12,299 nucleotides of DNA from an uncultured Oscillospiraceae bacterium (lineage in GTDB: Bacteria; Bacillota; Clostridia; Oscillospirales; Oscillospiraceae). Both the position numbers and the translations under genes were made by a program. Each line of letters begins with the position of its first letter. The first letter of the stretch is position 1. Location of the stretch: NCBI GenBank assembly GCA_934515035.1, contig CAKSXP010000033.1, forward strand, positions 1-12,299, given 5' to 3'. Below, piece by piece: positions 1 through 7,284 of the stretch. The notes below the pieces were generated by a model, which was not told the origin of the DNA, searched no databases, and was given only the letters and a program-made list of their open reading frames with translations.

Positions 1-860
1 CACATGCGGCCGATGCGCTTTATCTCAGCAATTCCTCCCTTGGCCGCCAGATGTCCCGGCTTGAAAGCTGGTTCGGCGCGCCGCTGTTCGTCCGGACGAG
101 CCGCTCGATAACGCTGACCCCGGCCGGCAGGGCGCTTGCGGACGCCGCGCCCGCCCTTCTCGAGAACATACGGGAAGTGAGAAACAAGGTCTCCCGTGCC
201 TCCGGAAGCGACGTTCCGGAGCTGACCGTTGCGATGATAAACGTCTCCAACCATACCCTTATCGGCATTTTCAAGGATTTCCGGCGGCTGCATCCGGAGG
301 TTTCCGTCTCCTTTATCCCGCGCGAACCGGGCGTCGTCGTCAAATATGTGGAGCAGAACATCGCAGACGTCGGCGTCGAGTCCTCGTCGCTGCTTCCGGA
401 CGCGGCGGACGGTCTTGAGACCATAACCGTGGACGATCTTGAATACTGCGTTCTGGTGCCGCCCAGCCACCGGCTGGCGGACCGGGGCTCCGTCAGGCTG
501 GAGGAGCTTGCGGACGAACAGTTCATCGCGCTCGAGGGCGCTCCGCCGGAGGATTTCCTGCGGGCCTTCAACGAGCAGCGCGACCTGCTCAAACGCCTGC
601 TCGACTCCCACATCGCCGTGCAGACCTGGCAGGACATGATGCTTCAGGTCGAGATGGGCTCCGGCGTCGCGCTTCTGCCGAAGGCGATGACCTATAACTA
701 CGTAACGGGATGCGTGCGGCTGGATCTCGAGACCGGGGCGGAGCTGCCCAGCCTGGTCATGTTCTGGAAAAGCGAAAACAAAAAGAAATATCTCCGGTCC
801 TTCACGGACTATGTGAGGAAACGGCTCTGCGAACAGCCCGCGGCGCCGGCAGCGGAATAA
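1..860 (+). CDS. LysR-family transcriptional regulator, 5' end outside the window
   Basis: DNA-binding transcription regulator with a winged-helix N-terminus and a periplasmic-binding-protein-like effector domain. The frame is open from base 3, before the first in-frame ATG at 51. The residues read upstream of that ATG (HAADALYLSNSSLGRQ) continue into MSRLESWFGAPLFVRT and TLTPAG, which is the classic LysR helix-turn-helix and wing. The ATG at 51 therefore lies inside the HTH and is not the start; by comparison with the family roughly 25-30 N-terminal residues are missing. The effector domain follows, with recognisable stretches such as LTVAMINVSNH, ELADEQFIALEG and the late GSGVALLPKA. The stop is TAA at 858-860, directly before a bidirectional terminator. 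The downstream MFS genes converge on it, so it is a plausible regulator of the neighbouring transporters and hydrolases, but no binding site links them. The effector is unknown. Confidence 0.93.
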   Translation, partial: HAADALYLSNSSLGRQMSRLESWFGAPLFVRTSRSITLTPAGRALADAAPALLENIREVRNKVSRASGSDVPELTVAMINVSNHTLIGIFKDFRRLHPEVSVSFIPREPGVVVKYVEQNIADVGVESSSLLPDAADGLETITVDDLEYCVLVPPSHRLADRGSVRLEELADEQFIALEGAPPEDFLRAFNEQRDLLKRLLDSHIAVQTWQDMMLQVEMGSGVALLPKAMTYNYVTGCVRLDLETGAELPSLVMFWKSENKKKYLRSFTDYVRKRLCEQPAAPAAE

Positions 861-865
861 CGTAA

Positions 866-910
866 AAAACGCCTCCGGGCGCCCTGTGAAAGGGCGGACG
901 GAGGCGTTTT
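866..910. terminator. Bidirectional intrinsic terminator between LysR gene and MFS gene
   Basis: A 12-bp perfect stem pairs AAAACGCCTCCG (866-877) with CGGAGGCGTTTT (899-910). Inside it a second short stem pairs GCCCT (881-885) with AGGGC (891-895). The A-run on the left and T-run on the right give a T-tract in both directions, which fits the convergent genes on either side. Confidence 0.9.
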
Positions 911-922
911 CTGTGCCGCGGA

Positions 923-2173
923 TCAGTCGACGGCGTATTCTTTTCTGCGTTTTGCGCGGGCCCTGTTGTTCATGAGAACGACGCCCAGCACGATCGAAAC
1001 GGCAAAGAGCACTATGCCGCTGAGGAACATCGGGACATAACCCAGCCCTTCAAGGATCCAGCCCAGCACCGCGGAGGCGCAGAGTATGCCGAGATCCTGG
1101 CCGAAAAACAGCGTTGAGTTAGCAACGCCCTTGCGGTCGGCCGGGGCGTCAACGACGGCCGCGGCCTGGAGCGCGGGATAGAACATGCTCATCGACACGC
1201 CGTATATCGCCCCGCAGGCGAGGAACACGGCATAGCTGTGCGGCGCGGCAAAGGCAAGAAGCAGATACATTATGATCGACAGCAGAATGCCCGGAACGAT
1301 GGAGATAACGACGCCGTGGCGGTCCACGACCTTGCCGATGACCATTCTCGTGACGAGCATCGTGACGGCGGAGAAGGTGAAGAACAGGCCGGGATTTTCT
1401 ATCCCGAGGCCGTCCGTTGCATAGAGCGTCAGAAAGACGAGGATGCAGACCGTTCCGGCGGAGCCGAAAAAGGAGACGACCGAAACGGGAATGGCGCTCT
1501 TTTCAAAAAAGACCCAGACGCCGCGGTATTTGCCCGAAGGCTTTCCGGTCTGCGCGGCAGGGGCCGCAGCGCGTCCGGCGGAGCCGCCCTTTTTCTCATA
1601 GTCAACGAACATGACCATGATGATAACGACGACATAGAACCCGGCGCAGCACGAGAACATGAGGTCATAGCTTCCGGTCGATATCATCGCGATGCCGAGC
1701 GCCGGGCCGAAGGCGTTTGCAAGCGTGTTTCCAAGGCCATAATAGCCCATGCCCTCGCCCATGCGCTCATTGGGGATGATATCCGCCGCCATCGAGGAGG
1801 CGGCGACGACGCAGACGGCCTTGCCGAGGCCCTGAAGCGCACGGATGATAAGAACGATCCACTCCGTCGTTGTGAACAGCAGGCCGATAGTGACGACAAC
1901 AAAGAGCGCGGCGCCCGCGATGAAGGCCTTGCGCCGGCCCGTGCGGTCGATGACGCTGCCGCAGAGCGCGCTGGAGATTATGGAGCCGAAGGTGAACGTG
2001 GTGGTCAGCAGGCCGCCGGCGCTCTTGGAGCCCCAGACGTCGTTTGCATATATCGCAAGAGTGTTGTCCAGCAGGCGCATGACAAGGCTGGTGAACAGAC
2101 CCATACAGCAGATGAGTATGAAGTATTTCGTCCAGAGCTTTGGACCCTTTTTTGCGGAGTTCGTATTTGCCAT
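923..2173 (-). CDS. MFS transporter (tandem paralogue 1)
   Basis: A 416-residue Major Facilitator Superfamily permease of the inner membrane, length typical for 12 transmembrane helices. The hydrophobic segments alternate as expected, starting at about residues 17-35 (YFILICCMGLF). The cytoplasmic loop 2-3 signature is clear: CGSVIDRTGRRKAF with D76, R77, G79, R80 and R81. A degenerate copy, GKVVDRHG, sits in loop 8-9. A loop rich in Ala, Lys and Gly at about 190-215 marks the central cytoplasmic linker. The start ATG at 2173 lies 1 nt after the TGA of the upstream MFS gene, with an AGGGA ribosome-binding site inside that gene's end, so the two are co-transcribed and probably translationally coupled. 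It closely resembles the gene at 2175-3398. Substrate and direction of transport are unknown. Confidence 0.93.
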   Translation of the reverse strand: MANTNSAKKGPKLWTKYFILICCMGLFTSLVMRLLDNTLAIYANDVWGSKSAGGLLTTTFTFGSIISSALCGSVIDRTGRRKAFIAGAALFVVVTIGLLFTTTEWIVLIIRALQGLGKAVCVVAASSMAADIIPNERMGEGMGYYGLGNTLANAFGPALGIAMISTGSYDLMFSCCAGFYVVVIIMVMFVDYEKKGGSAGRAAAPAAQTGKPSGKYRGVWVFFEKSAIPVSVVSFFGSAGTVCILVFLTLYATDGLGIENPGLFFTFSAVTMLVTRMVIGKVVDRHGVVISIVPGILLSIIMYLLLAFAAPHSYAVFLACGAIYGVSMSMFYPALQAAAVVDAPADRKGVANSTLFFGQDLGILCASAVLGWILEGLGYVPMFLSGIVLFAVSIVLGVVLMNNRARAKRRKEYAVD

Positions 2174-2174
2174 C

Positions 2175-3398
2175 TCAGTTTATCCCTGCCTTTTCGCGGC
2201 GCTTTGCGCGCGCGGAGTTTGACATCAGCAGGACCGTGAGCACGACGCCGACGGCATAGAAAACCGCTCCGCCGACAAAGACGGCGACCCAGCCGATATA
2301 TTCGTTGATAAAGCCGAACAGCGCGGAGGCGCAGAGAATGCCGAAGTCAAGGCCGAACAGCATCAGGGAGTTGGCCGCGCCGCGGCGGTCGGACGGAGAG
2401 TCGATGATAACGGCGGCCTGAAGCGCGGGATAGATCATCGCGGTGGCAAAGCCGTATACCGCGCCGCAGATATAATAGCAGGCGGAAGTTTTGAAAACGA
2501 GCAGCATCAGGTTGGAGACTATGCCCAGCACGTTGCCGAGGATGATAACGCCGAGCACGCCGCGCCGGTCGATGACCCTGCCGATCGTGAAGCGGGTGAT
2601 GAGCATCGCGGCGGCGGCAATGATGAAGTAGAGTCCGGCGTTTCCGACGGAGAGAACGTCCTTTGCGTAAAGGGTTATGTAGATGAGTATCGGCGTGCAT
2701 CCGGCGCCGTACATGAACATGACCAGCGTTGCGGGCAGCGCGGCCTTTTCAAAGAGCTTCCATACGCCGTGATACTTTGCGTCCGCGGGTTTGGCTGCGG
2801 CGGAGCCCGCGCCGTGCGTGAGGCCGTATTTCTTCTCATAGTTGATGAAGAACGACACGACAAGGCAGACGGCGAAGCATACCGCGCAGACGATAAAGGT
2901 GAGGTTATAGTTGCCGCCGTCTATCAGTGCAAGGCCGAGGGACGGACCGACAGCCTGTGCAAGTGTCGAGCCGAGACCGTAATAGCCCATGCCCTCGCCC
3001 ACTCTGGACTTCGGCAGGATATCGGCGACGGCGGAAGAGATCGAAACGCCGACAACGCCCTTGCCTATGCCCTGGAGCACGCGGGCGATATAAACCAGAC
3101 CCGGAGCCGTCGTAAGGCACATCACGGTCATGCCGACGGTATACATCGCATAGCCGAAGACGATGGCGCGCTTTCTTCCGGTGCGGTCGATGATAACGCC
3201 GCAGGCGGACGTTGCGACGATAGCGCCGAAGGTGAACGTGGTGGTCAGCAGACCGCCGCCGCTTTTGGAGCCCCAGACGTCGTTTGCGTATATCGACAGG
3301 ACATTATCCAGCAGAAAAACGACCGTACTCACAATAAAGCTGAGGATCATGAAGAGAATAAAATATCCGCTCCACAGCTTTTCCCTGTTCTTTGTCAA
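2175..3398 (-). CDS. MFS transporter (tandem paralogue 2), TTG start
   Basis: A 407-residue Major Facilitator Superfamily permease, first gene of a two-gene minus-strand operon. Loop 2-3 carries CGVIIDRTGRKRA (D71, R72, G74, R75). Loop 8-9 has GRVIDRRG. Other stretches shared with paralogue 1 include IYANDVWGSKS, LLTTTFTFG, GEGMGYYGLG and MIYPALQAA. The start is a TTG at 3396-3398, supported by a strong AGGAGG at 3406-3411 (7-nt spacer) and by alignment of the N-terminus with paralogue 1. A near-consensus promoter at 3448-3476 gives a leader of about 43 nt. It ends in TGA one base before the next ATG. The tandem pair arose by duplication. They may act as two transporters of different specificity, or as a pair; the sequence does not say which. 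Confidence 0.93.
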   Translation of the reverse strand: MTKNREKLWSGYFILFMILSFIVSTVVFLLDNVLSIYANDVWGSKSGGGLLTTTFTFGAIVATSACGVIIDRTGRKRAIVFGYAMYTVGMTVMCLTTAPGLVYIARVLQGIGKGVVGVSISSAVADILPKSRVGEGMGYYGLGSTLAQAVGPSLGLALIDGGNYNLTFIVCAVCFAVCLVVSFFINYEKKYGLTHGAGSAAAKPADAKYHGVWKLFEKAALPATLVMFMYGAGCTPILIYITLYAKDVLSVGNAGLYFIIAAAAMLITRFTIGRVIDRRGVLGVIILGNVLGIVSNLMLLVFKTSACYYICGAVYGFATAMIYPALQAAVIIDSPSDRRGAANSLMLFGLDFGILCASALFGFINEYIGWVAVFVGGAVFYAVGVVLTVLLMSNSARAKRREKAGIN

Positions 3399-3405
3399 TG
3401 TACTT

Positions 3406-3411
3406 CCTCCT
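3406..3411 (-). promoter_or_regulatory. Ribosome-binding site deciding the TTG start of the MFS gene at 3398
   Basis: AGGAGG on the minus strand sits 7 nt before the TTG at 3398. No ATG or GTG in frame lies at a comparable distance. Confidence 0.85.
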
Positions 3412-3424
3412 AATTATGATATGT

Positions 3425-3449
3425 ATTACAAGTTGACTAACTAAGTAAT
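3425..3449. promoter_or_regulatory. Dyad overlapping the start region of the MFS operon promoter (candidate operator)
   Basis: Outer arms ATTAC (3425-3429) and GTAAT (3445-3449) enclose inner arms AGTT (3431-3434) and AACT, with a one-base asymmetry. The dyad touches the -10 box and covers the expected transcription start of the minus-strand MFS operon, a position where a repressor would block initiation. The cognate regulator is unknown. The site is not a clean match to a known operator. Confidence 0.4.
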
Positions 3450-3476
3450 TATAGAACATCCGCGGCTGAATGTAAA
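3448..3476 (-). promoter_or_regulatory. Sigma-A type promoter of the two-gene MFS operon
   Basis: On the minus strand, TTTACA (3476-3471; one mismatch to the -35 consensus) is followed by exactly 17 nt and a perfect TATAAT (3453-3448). Transcription should start near 3441. Confidence 0.8.
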
Positions 3477-3567
3477 ATATAAAATTTAAAATTATATATT
3501 TCCTTTTGCTCAACACAGGTGTATTATACAATACATCTTATCATTTTATCGCTATTCTGACAAATTT

Positions 3568-3571
3568 GGAG
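3568..3571 (+). promoter_or_regulatory. Ribosome-binding site deciding the TTG start of the third MFS gene
   Basis: GGAG at 3568-3571 precedes a TTG at 3581 by 9 nt. The in-frame ATG at 3506 has no such site, and its extra 25 residues look like translated AT-rich promoter sequence. Confidence 0.65.
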
Positions 3572-3580
3572 TTGATACCT

Positions 3581-4804
3581 TTGCACGAACCCTCAAAAGA
3601 AAAGATCTGGAACCGACATTTCATGCTGGCAGCCGTCATAACGCTGTTTGTCGGCCTTGCCATGAGCATGATAAACAGCACGATGGCGCGGTATATCTAT
3701 TCGCTGTTCGGCTCCGCGACCTTCAGCGGCTGGCTGAACGCGGCCTTTGCGGTCATGGCCGTTGTCGCGCGCCTCGTCGCGGGCGACCTCTCGGACAGAA
3801 GAGGGCGCCAAAAGGTGCTTATTTTCGGCTGCGTCGTGTTTGCCGTTTCGATCTTCTGCTTTGGCATTTTTCCGATAGCGGGCCTGCTCATCATCTTCCG
3901 CGGACTTCAGGGCTTCGGCTATGCCGTTGCGACCACCGCCGACAACGCCGCCGGCGCGGATGTCCTGCCGGAGGAAAAAATGAGCGAGGGCGTCGGCTAT
4001 CTGGGTCTCGGCTACTCGCTGTCAACGGCGATCGGCCCCTCCATCGTGCTGCCGCTGATGGTCGGGACGAGCTATATGCCAGTCGTCTGGGCGTCAACGG
4101 CCGTCGTTCTGGCGGGACTCGTCCTCGCCCTCTTCCTCCGCTATGAAAGGCTCCCGTTCTATAAGGAAAAGATGGAGCGCCAGAAAAAGGCGGGAAACGC
4201 AAAGGACCTTTCCGAATACAGGGGCCTGTCCCGCATCGTTGAAAAGCGCGCGCTGCCCGCGACGCTCGTACAGCTTTTCAACTGCACCTCATGGGCGGCG
4301 ATAAACTCCTTCGCCGTTCTCTATGCCGACTATCGCGGCATTGACAACATTGCCCTGCTCTTTGTTTTCATCGCCGTTGCGATGCTCGTAACGCGCATGT
4401 TCACCGGAAAGCTCACCGACCGCTACGGCGAGCTTGCCGTCGGCATTCCGGCTCTTATCGTCAATATCCTCGGCTTTGTCATTATGATAATGGCCCGCAG
4501 CGCTGTCGGAATATACATCGCGGGCTTTATGATAGGCCTCGGCAACGGCACGAGCAACCCGATAATGCAGGCCGCCGCCGTCAAGCTCTCCCCCGCCAAC
4601 CGCCGCGGCGCGGCCAGCGGCACCTACCAGATGTCCAACGATATCGCAAACGGCGCGGGCGCGGTGCTCTGGGGCATTGTTATCGACGCGCTGGGCTATG
4701 ACGCGATGTTCATCGGCTGCTGCCTGACGTCTTTCCTCTCGCTGGTGTTTCTGGTCTATTTCTTCCGCAAAAAGAAATATCAGGAGCTTCTGGCAAAGCG
4801 CTGA
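3581..4804 (+). CDS. MFS transporter (divergent), probable TTG start
   Basis: An inner-membrane permease of 407 residues when started at the TTG at 3581. This start gives MHEPSKEKIWNRHFML, which mirrors the short polar N-terminus plus first helix of the two minus-strand paralogues. The longer in-frame start at 3506 would add 25 residues from the promoter region and is less likely. Loop 2-3 has GDLSDRRGRQKVL, and loop 8-9 has GKLTDRYGE. The segment EKMSEGVGYLGLGYSLSTAIGPS matches the paralogues' GEGMGYYGLG region. It belongs to the same broad MFS subgroup but is more distant than the tandem pair are to each other. A strong terminator at 4875-4909 closes the unit, so it is monocistronic. The substrate is unknown. 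Head-to-head placement suggests shared regulation with the MFS operon. Confidence 0.9.
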   Translation: MHEPSKEKIWNRHFMLAAVITLFVGLAMSMINSTMARYIYSLFGSATFSGWLNAAFAVMAVVARLVAGDLSDRRGRQKVLIFGCVVFAVSIFCFGIFPIAGLLIIFRGLQGFGYAVATTADNAAGADVLPEEKMSEGVGYLGLGYSLSTAIGPSIVLPLMVGTSYMPVVWASTAVVLAGLVLALFLRYERLPFYKEKMERQKKAGNAKDLSEYRGLSRIVEKRALPATLVQLFNCTSWAAINSFAVLYADYRGIDNIALLFVFIAVAMLVTRMFTGKLTDRYGELAVGIPALIVNILGFVIMIMARSAVGIYIAGFMIGLGNGTSNPIMQAAAVKLSPANRRGAASGTYQMSNDIANGAGAVLWGIVIDALGYDAMFIGCCLTSFLSLVFLVYFFRKKKYQELLAKR

Positions 4805-4817
4805 CGGGCTGCCCGTC
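4803..4817 (+). other. Short hairpin overlapping the stop codon of the third MFS gene
   Basis: GACGGG (4803-4808) and CCCGTC (4812-4817) form a 6-bp stem with a 3-nt loop, starting inside the TGA stop. There is no T-tract, so it is not a classic terminator. It may slow polymerase or protect the mRNA end, or be incidental. Confidence 0.35.
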
Positions 4818-4874
4818 CTTGGATGCGGACCGCTTCGCCTGTCTTTCGTTTGAAAAACCATTTGGGAACGCACA

Positions 4875-4909
4875 CGGCCTCTCCCGTTTCGGGAGGGGCC
4901 GCTTTTTTT
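4875..4909 (+). terminator. Intrinsic terminator after the third MFS gene
   Basis: A 12-bp stem (4875-4886 with 4890-4901, one G-T pair) with a TTT loop is followed by C and seven T residues (4903-4909). Confidence 0.92.
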
Positions 4910-4913
4910 ACCG

Positions 4914-4939
4914 CGGCACTACCCAAACGGATAGTGCCG
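4914..4939. repeat. Perfect 8-bp inverted repeat upstream of the hydrolase operon
   Basis: CGGCACTA (4914-4921) and TAGTGCCG (4932-4939) are exact inverted copies separated by 10 nt. No T-tract follows on either strand. It lies about 55 nt before the -35 box of the hydrolase operon, so an upstream regulator site or a leftover hairpin are both possible. Confidence 0.5.
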
Positions 4940-4993
4940 GAGAGCCGGTTTCGCCGCGTTTTGAGCCGAAAAACGGAACATGTGCCTTTTCGC

Positions 4994-5023
4994 TTGACAG
5001 CCGCAAAGTGAGGATAATATAGT
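4994..5023 (+). promoter_or_regulatory. Sigma-A type promoter of the hydrolase operon
   Basis: A perfect TTGACA (4994-4999) is followed by 18 nt and TATAGT (5018-5023). Transcription should begin near 5030. The operon's first ribosome-binding site, AGGGAGG, is at 5043-5049. Confidence 0.75.
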
Positions 5024-5057
5024 AAATGCAGGATAATAGGATAGGGAGGCAATCGCA

Positions 5058-6212
5058 ATGAAAACGCTTATCAAAAACGCCGTGGTATACGACGCTCTGC
5101 ACGACAGGCAGCGGCTGGATGTACTCATTGACGGCGACAGGATAACCGGCGTCGGCCCCGGCCTTGACGACGCGGGAGCCCGCGTTCTCGACCTGGAGGG
5201 ATATACGCTTTTCCCCGGCTTCATCGATTCCCACGTCCATGTTGCCGTCGCGCCGGACCGGTTTGACGACTCCGCCCTTCGCGCCTGGGCAAAGAACGGC
5301 GTCTCCGCGGTCATGGAGCTGGGTATGCTCTGTCCGCTCCCGGCCGGGGACTTCATCGAATGGCTGGAAACGAAGAAAGCGCCCGAATATGCCCGCGTCA
5401 TCCCCGCGGCAAAGTACATCGACGTGGACGGCGGCTACGGCTGCGGACCCGATCCGGACGCAAAGGTCGGCATCATCATCGAAACGCCCGAACAGGCCGC
5501 CGACGCCGTGACATATCAGTTCAAAAACGGCAGCCGCTGCATCAAGATCGGCATTATGGAGGGGCGGCCCTGCCTCAGTCCCGATATGGTCAGGGCGATA
5601 TGCAGCCGCGCGCACAGCCACGGCATGTGGGTCGCGGCGCACCTTGGCAAGAGCGAAACGCTCCGCTGGCTCGTCGAGTGCGGCGTTGACGAGGCCGCGC
5701 ACACGCCCGACGACCCGATCAGCGAGGAGCTTCTGCGCAAATGCATCAGCCGCGGCGTTGTTTTCCACACGACGATAGGCGATCCGGAGGCTGTACGTCC
5801 TCTGCCGGAGGGCGCGGAGATCAAGGTCGCGCCGAAGATCGATCCGGAGGAGATGGCGCGGCGCGAGGCCGAAAGACGGCGCGGCATACTCGAAAACCTT
5901 GTCCGCATCCACAACGCCGGCGGAGAGATATGCGTCGGCACGGACTTCATCTTCAGCCCGGATGTTGAGCGCGACGCCTGCATCCCCGCGGCGGAGATGC
6001 GCCAGATGCGGCAGGCCGGGATACCCGAGCGGGACATTATCCGCTATGCCACGCTGGGCGGGGCGAAGGCGCTGCACATCGAAAACGAGGAGGGCACGAT
6101 CGAACCCGGAAAGCTTGCGAACCTCGTCGCCGTCAGGGGCGAGATGGACGAGCGCTTCGACAAGCTCAAAACGCCCGATCTTGTCATGCACCTGGGCGTA
6201 ATTCTAAAGTAA
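5058..6212 (+). CDS. Amidohydrolase-family metal-dependent hydrolase (imidazolonepropionase-like)
   Basis: A 384-residue cytoplasmic enzyme of the amidohydrolase superfamily: a metal-dependent TIM barrel that hydrolyses C-N or related bonds, often in cyclic amides. The N-terminal beta-sandwich strand reads KTLIKNAVVYD. The barrel opens with GFIDSHVHVA, giving the HxH metal pair H59 and H61. K163 in CIKIG is in the right place for a bridging carboxylated lysine. Then come H195 (AAHLGK), H215 (AAHTPDD) and D296 (VGTDF). The C-terminus has the family's ATLGGAKALHI and GTIEPGKLANLVAV, which close the sandwich domain. AGGGAGG lies 8 nt before the ATG. It is the first gene of a three-gene operon, 15 nt ahead of the next. 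All expected ligands are present, so it should be active. The substrate is not determinable; hydantoin-, dipeptide- or imidazolone-like compounds are possibilities. Confidence 0.92.
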   Translation: MKTLIKNAVVYDALHDRQRLDVLIDGDRITGVGPGLDDAGARVLDLEGYTLFPGFIDSHVHVAVAPDRFDDSALRAWAKNGVSAVMELGMLCPLPAGDFIEWLETKKAPEYARVIPAAKYIDVDGGYGCGPDPDAKVGIIIETPEQAADAVTYQFKNGSRCIKIGIMEGRPCLSPDMVRAICSRAHSHGMWVAAHLGKSETLRWLVECGVDEAAHTPDDPISEELLRKCISRGVVFHTTIGDPEAVRPLPEGAEIKVAPKIDPEEMARREAERRRGILENLVRIHNAGGEICVGTDFIFSPDVERDACIPAAEMRQMRQAGIPERDIIRYATLGGAKALHIENEEGTIEPGKLANLVAVRGEMDERFDKLKTPDLVMHLGVILK

Positions 6213-6227
6213 CAAGGAGAGATACTA

Positions 6228-7271
6228 ATGGATATCAATTCTCTTGTAAGAGCGATAAACAAGCGCGACCGCCTGTCGCGCCTTCTCGAGCCGGACCGCT
6301 ATGTCTCGCTCGACACGATGCGCGACGAATGGGTCGAGGCGTTCCCGCCGCGTCCCGCGCCGCCGATGCCGGGCGACCCGATGCCCGAGCCGGGCTCCGG
6401 CCCCGTCATGCCCGGACCCGAGATCGAACAGCGCGCGCGGGTCATCGCGGGGCTGATGAAGGGCGAACAGGTCCCCGACGGGCTGATGAAGGAGCTTTTC
6501 GGCTTCGGCTATGCGGAGTTTGCCGGTGCGCTGCGCGCGGCCGACCCCGTCAAAAAGCCGATCCCGGACAAATGTGTCCTCATGACCTTTGACGACGCGA
6601 CCCTTGACCACTACACCGTCGCCTGCCCCGAGCTTGAGAAATACGGCGGAAAGGCGAATCTCTTCGTCGCGGAGTGCGCCGGGGGCTTTTTCGGCGGCAA
6701 CGGCTTCTGGGACAAGAGCCTCTATATGACATGGGAACAGATAAGGGAGCTTTCCGACCGCGGCCATGAGGTGCTCAACCACTCGCTGAACCACCTCAAC
6801 GAGTTCCGGTCCCTCGACAGGAACGGCAAGCTCGCGGAGATACGCGGCATTGAGGAGCGCTGCGCGCAGTACGGCATCCCGCGTCCCACCGTTTTCGGCG
6901 CGCCCGGCGGCGGCTATACGCCCGAAATACTTGACCTCATGCGCGAAACGGGATATCATTGGGGAAGAGGCGACCTTTACGGCGTTTCGCCGAAGCGGCT
7001 GGGCGACGCGCTCTACGACCCCTATGTCGATACGCCGCTGTGCGTGCCGCACTCCGACCCGGAAAGCACAGACGACCTCCGCGCGGAGCTTGCCCGCTGC
7101 ACCGGAAAGGTGATGGTCCTTGTTTTCCACGGCATCGACGACCCGATGATGACGAAGATACCCTTCGCCGACATCGTCCGCACGATATACGAGGAGGGCG
7201 GGCGCTGCATCACCTTCCGCGAGCTGGAGGAATACGTGGATCCCGTAAAGGCCGACGCATACACCCGATAA
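6228..7271 (+). CDS. NodB-fold (polysaccharide deacetylase-like) hydrolase, cytoplasmic
   Basis: 347 residues. A carbohydrate-esterase-4/NodB fold occupies about residues 115-335. Motif 1 is MTFDDA (F121, D122, D123). Motif 2 is NHSLNH with H185 and H189, fitting the H-[ST]-x-x-H metal site. A motif-3-like segment FGAPGGGYTPE (223-233) lacks the usual arginine. A late VLVFHG supplies H301. There is no signal peptide or membrane anchor, unlike cell-wall deacetylases. The fold also includes cytoplasmic enzymes on small cyclic amides, such as PuuE-type allantoinase and cyclic imide hydrolase, and given its operon this is the more likely kind of activity. Residues 41-64 form a proline-rich stretch (PRPAPPMPGD, PMPEPGSGPV), probably a flexible linker between a helical N-terminus and the catalytic domain. 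AAGGAG precedes the ATG. It sits between the amidohydrolase and the metallo-beta-lactamase-fold gene. Confidence 0.88.
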   Translation: MDINSLVRAINKRDRLSRLLEPDRYVSLDTMRDEWVEAFPPRPAPPMPGDPMPEPGSGPVMPGPEIEQRARVIAGLMKGEQVPDGLMKELFGFGYAEFAGALRAADPVKKPIPDKCVLMTFDDATLDHYTVACPELEKYGGKANLFVAECAGGFFGGNGFWDKSLYMTWEQIRELSDRGHEVLNHSLNHLNEFRSLDRNGKLAEIRGIEERCAQYGIPRPTVFGAPGGGYTPEILDLMRETGYHWGRGDLYGVSPKRLGDALYDPYVDTPLCVPHSDPESTDDLRAELARCTGKVMVLVFHGIDDPMMTKIPFADIVRTIYEEGGRCITFRELEEYVDPVKADAYTR

Positions 7272-7284
7272 GGAGAAATGCAAT

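Larger units (their letters stand above)
3399..3580. other. AT-rich divergent intergenic region between MFS operon and third MFS gene
   Basis: 182 nt, much richer in A and T than the flanking genes. It holds the minus-strand promoter and dyad described separately. For the plus-strand gene the best candidate is TTGCTC (3506-3511) with TACAAT (3527-3532). Its spacing of 15 nt is poor, so the plus promoter is not firmly placed. Confidence 0.55.

Noticed and set aside
1238..2239. Plus-strand open frame (333 codons) across the MFS gene
   Set aside because: Composition is low-complexity Arg/Asp/Gly typical of antisense frames; the minus strand encodes a clear MFS permease.
3506..3580. Upstream ATG start for the third MFS gene
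   Set aside because: No ribosome-binding site; the extra residues come from the AT-rich promoter region, and the TTG at 3581 aligns with the paralogues.
4780..5058. Short open frames on both strands in the gap before the hydrolase operon
   Set aside because: They run through a terminator hairpin, an inverted repeat and a promoter, with no ribosome-binding site or family resemblance.
4908..6191. Long minus-strand open frame (427 codons) opposite the amidohydrolase
   Set aside because: It is an antisense by-product of GC-rich codon use. The plus strand has metal-binding motifs, a promoter and a ribosome-binding site; the minus frame has none and resembles no family.
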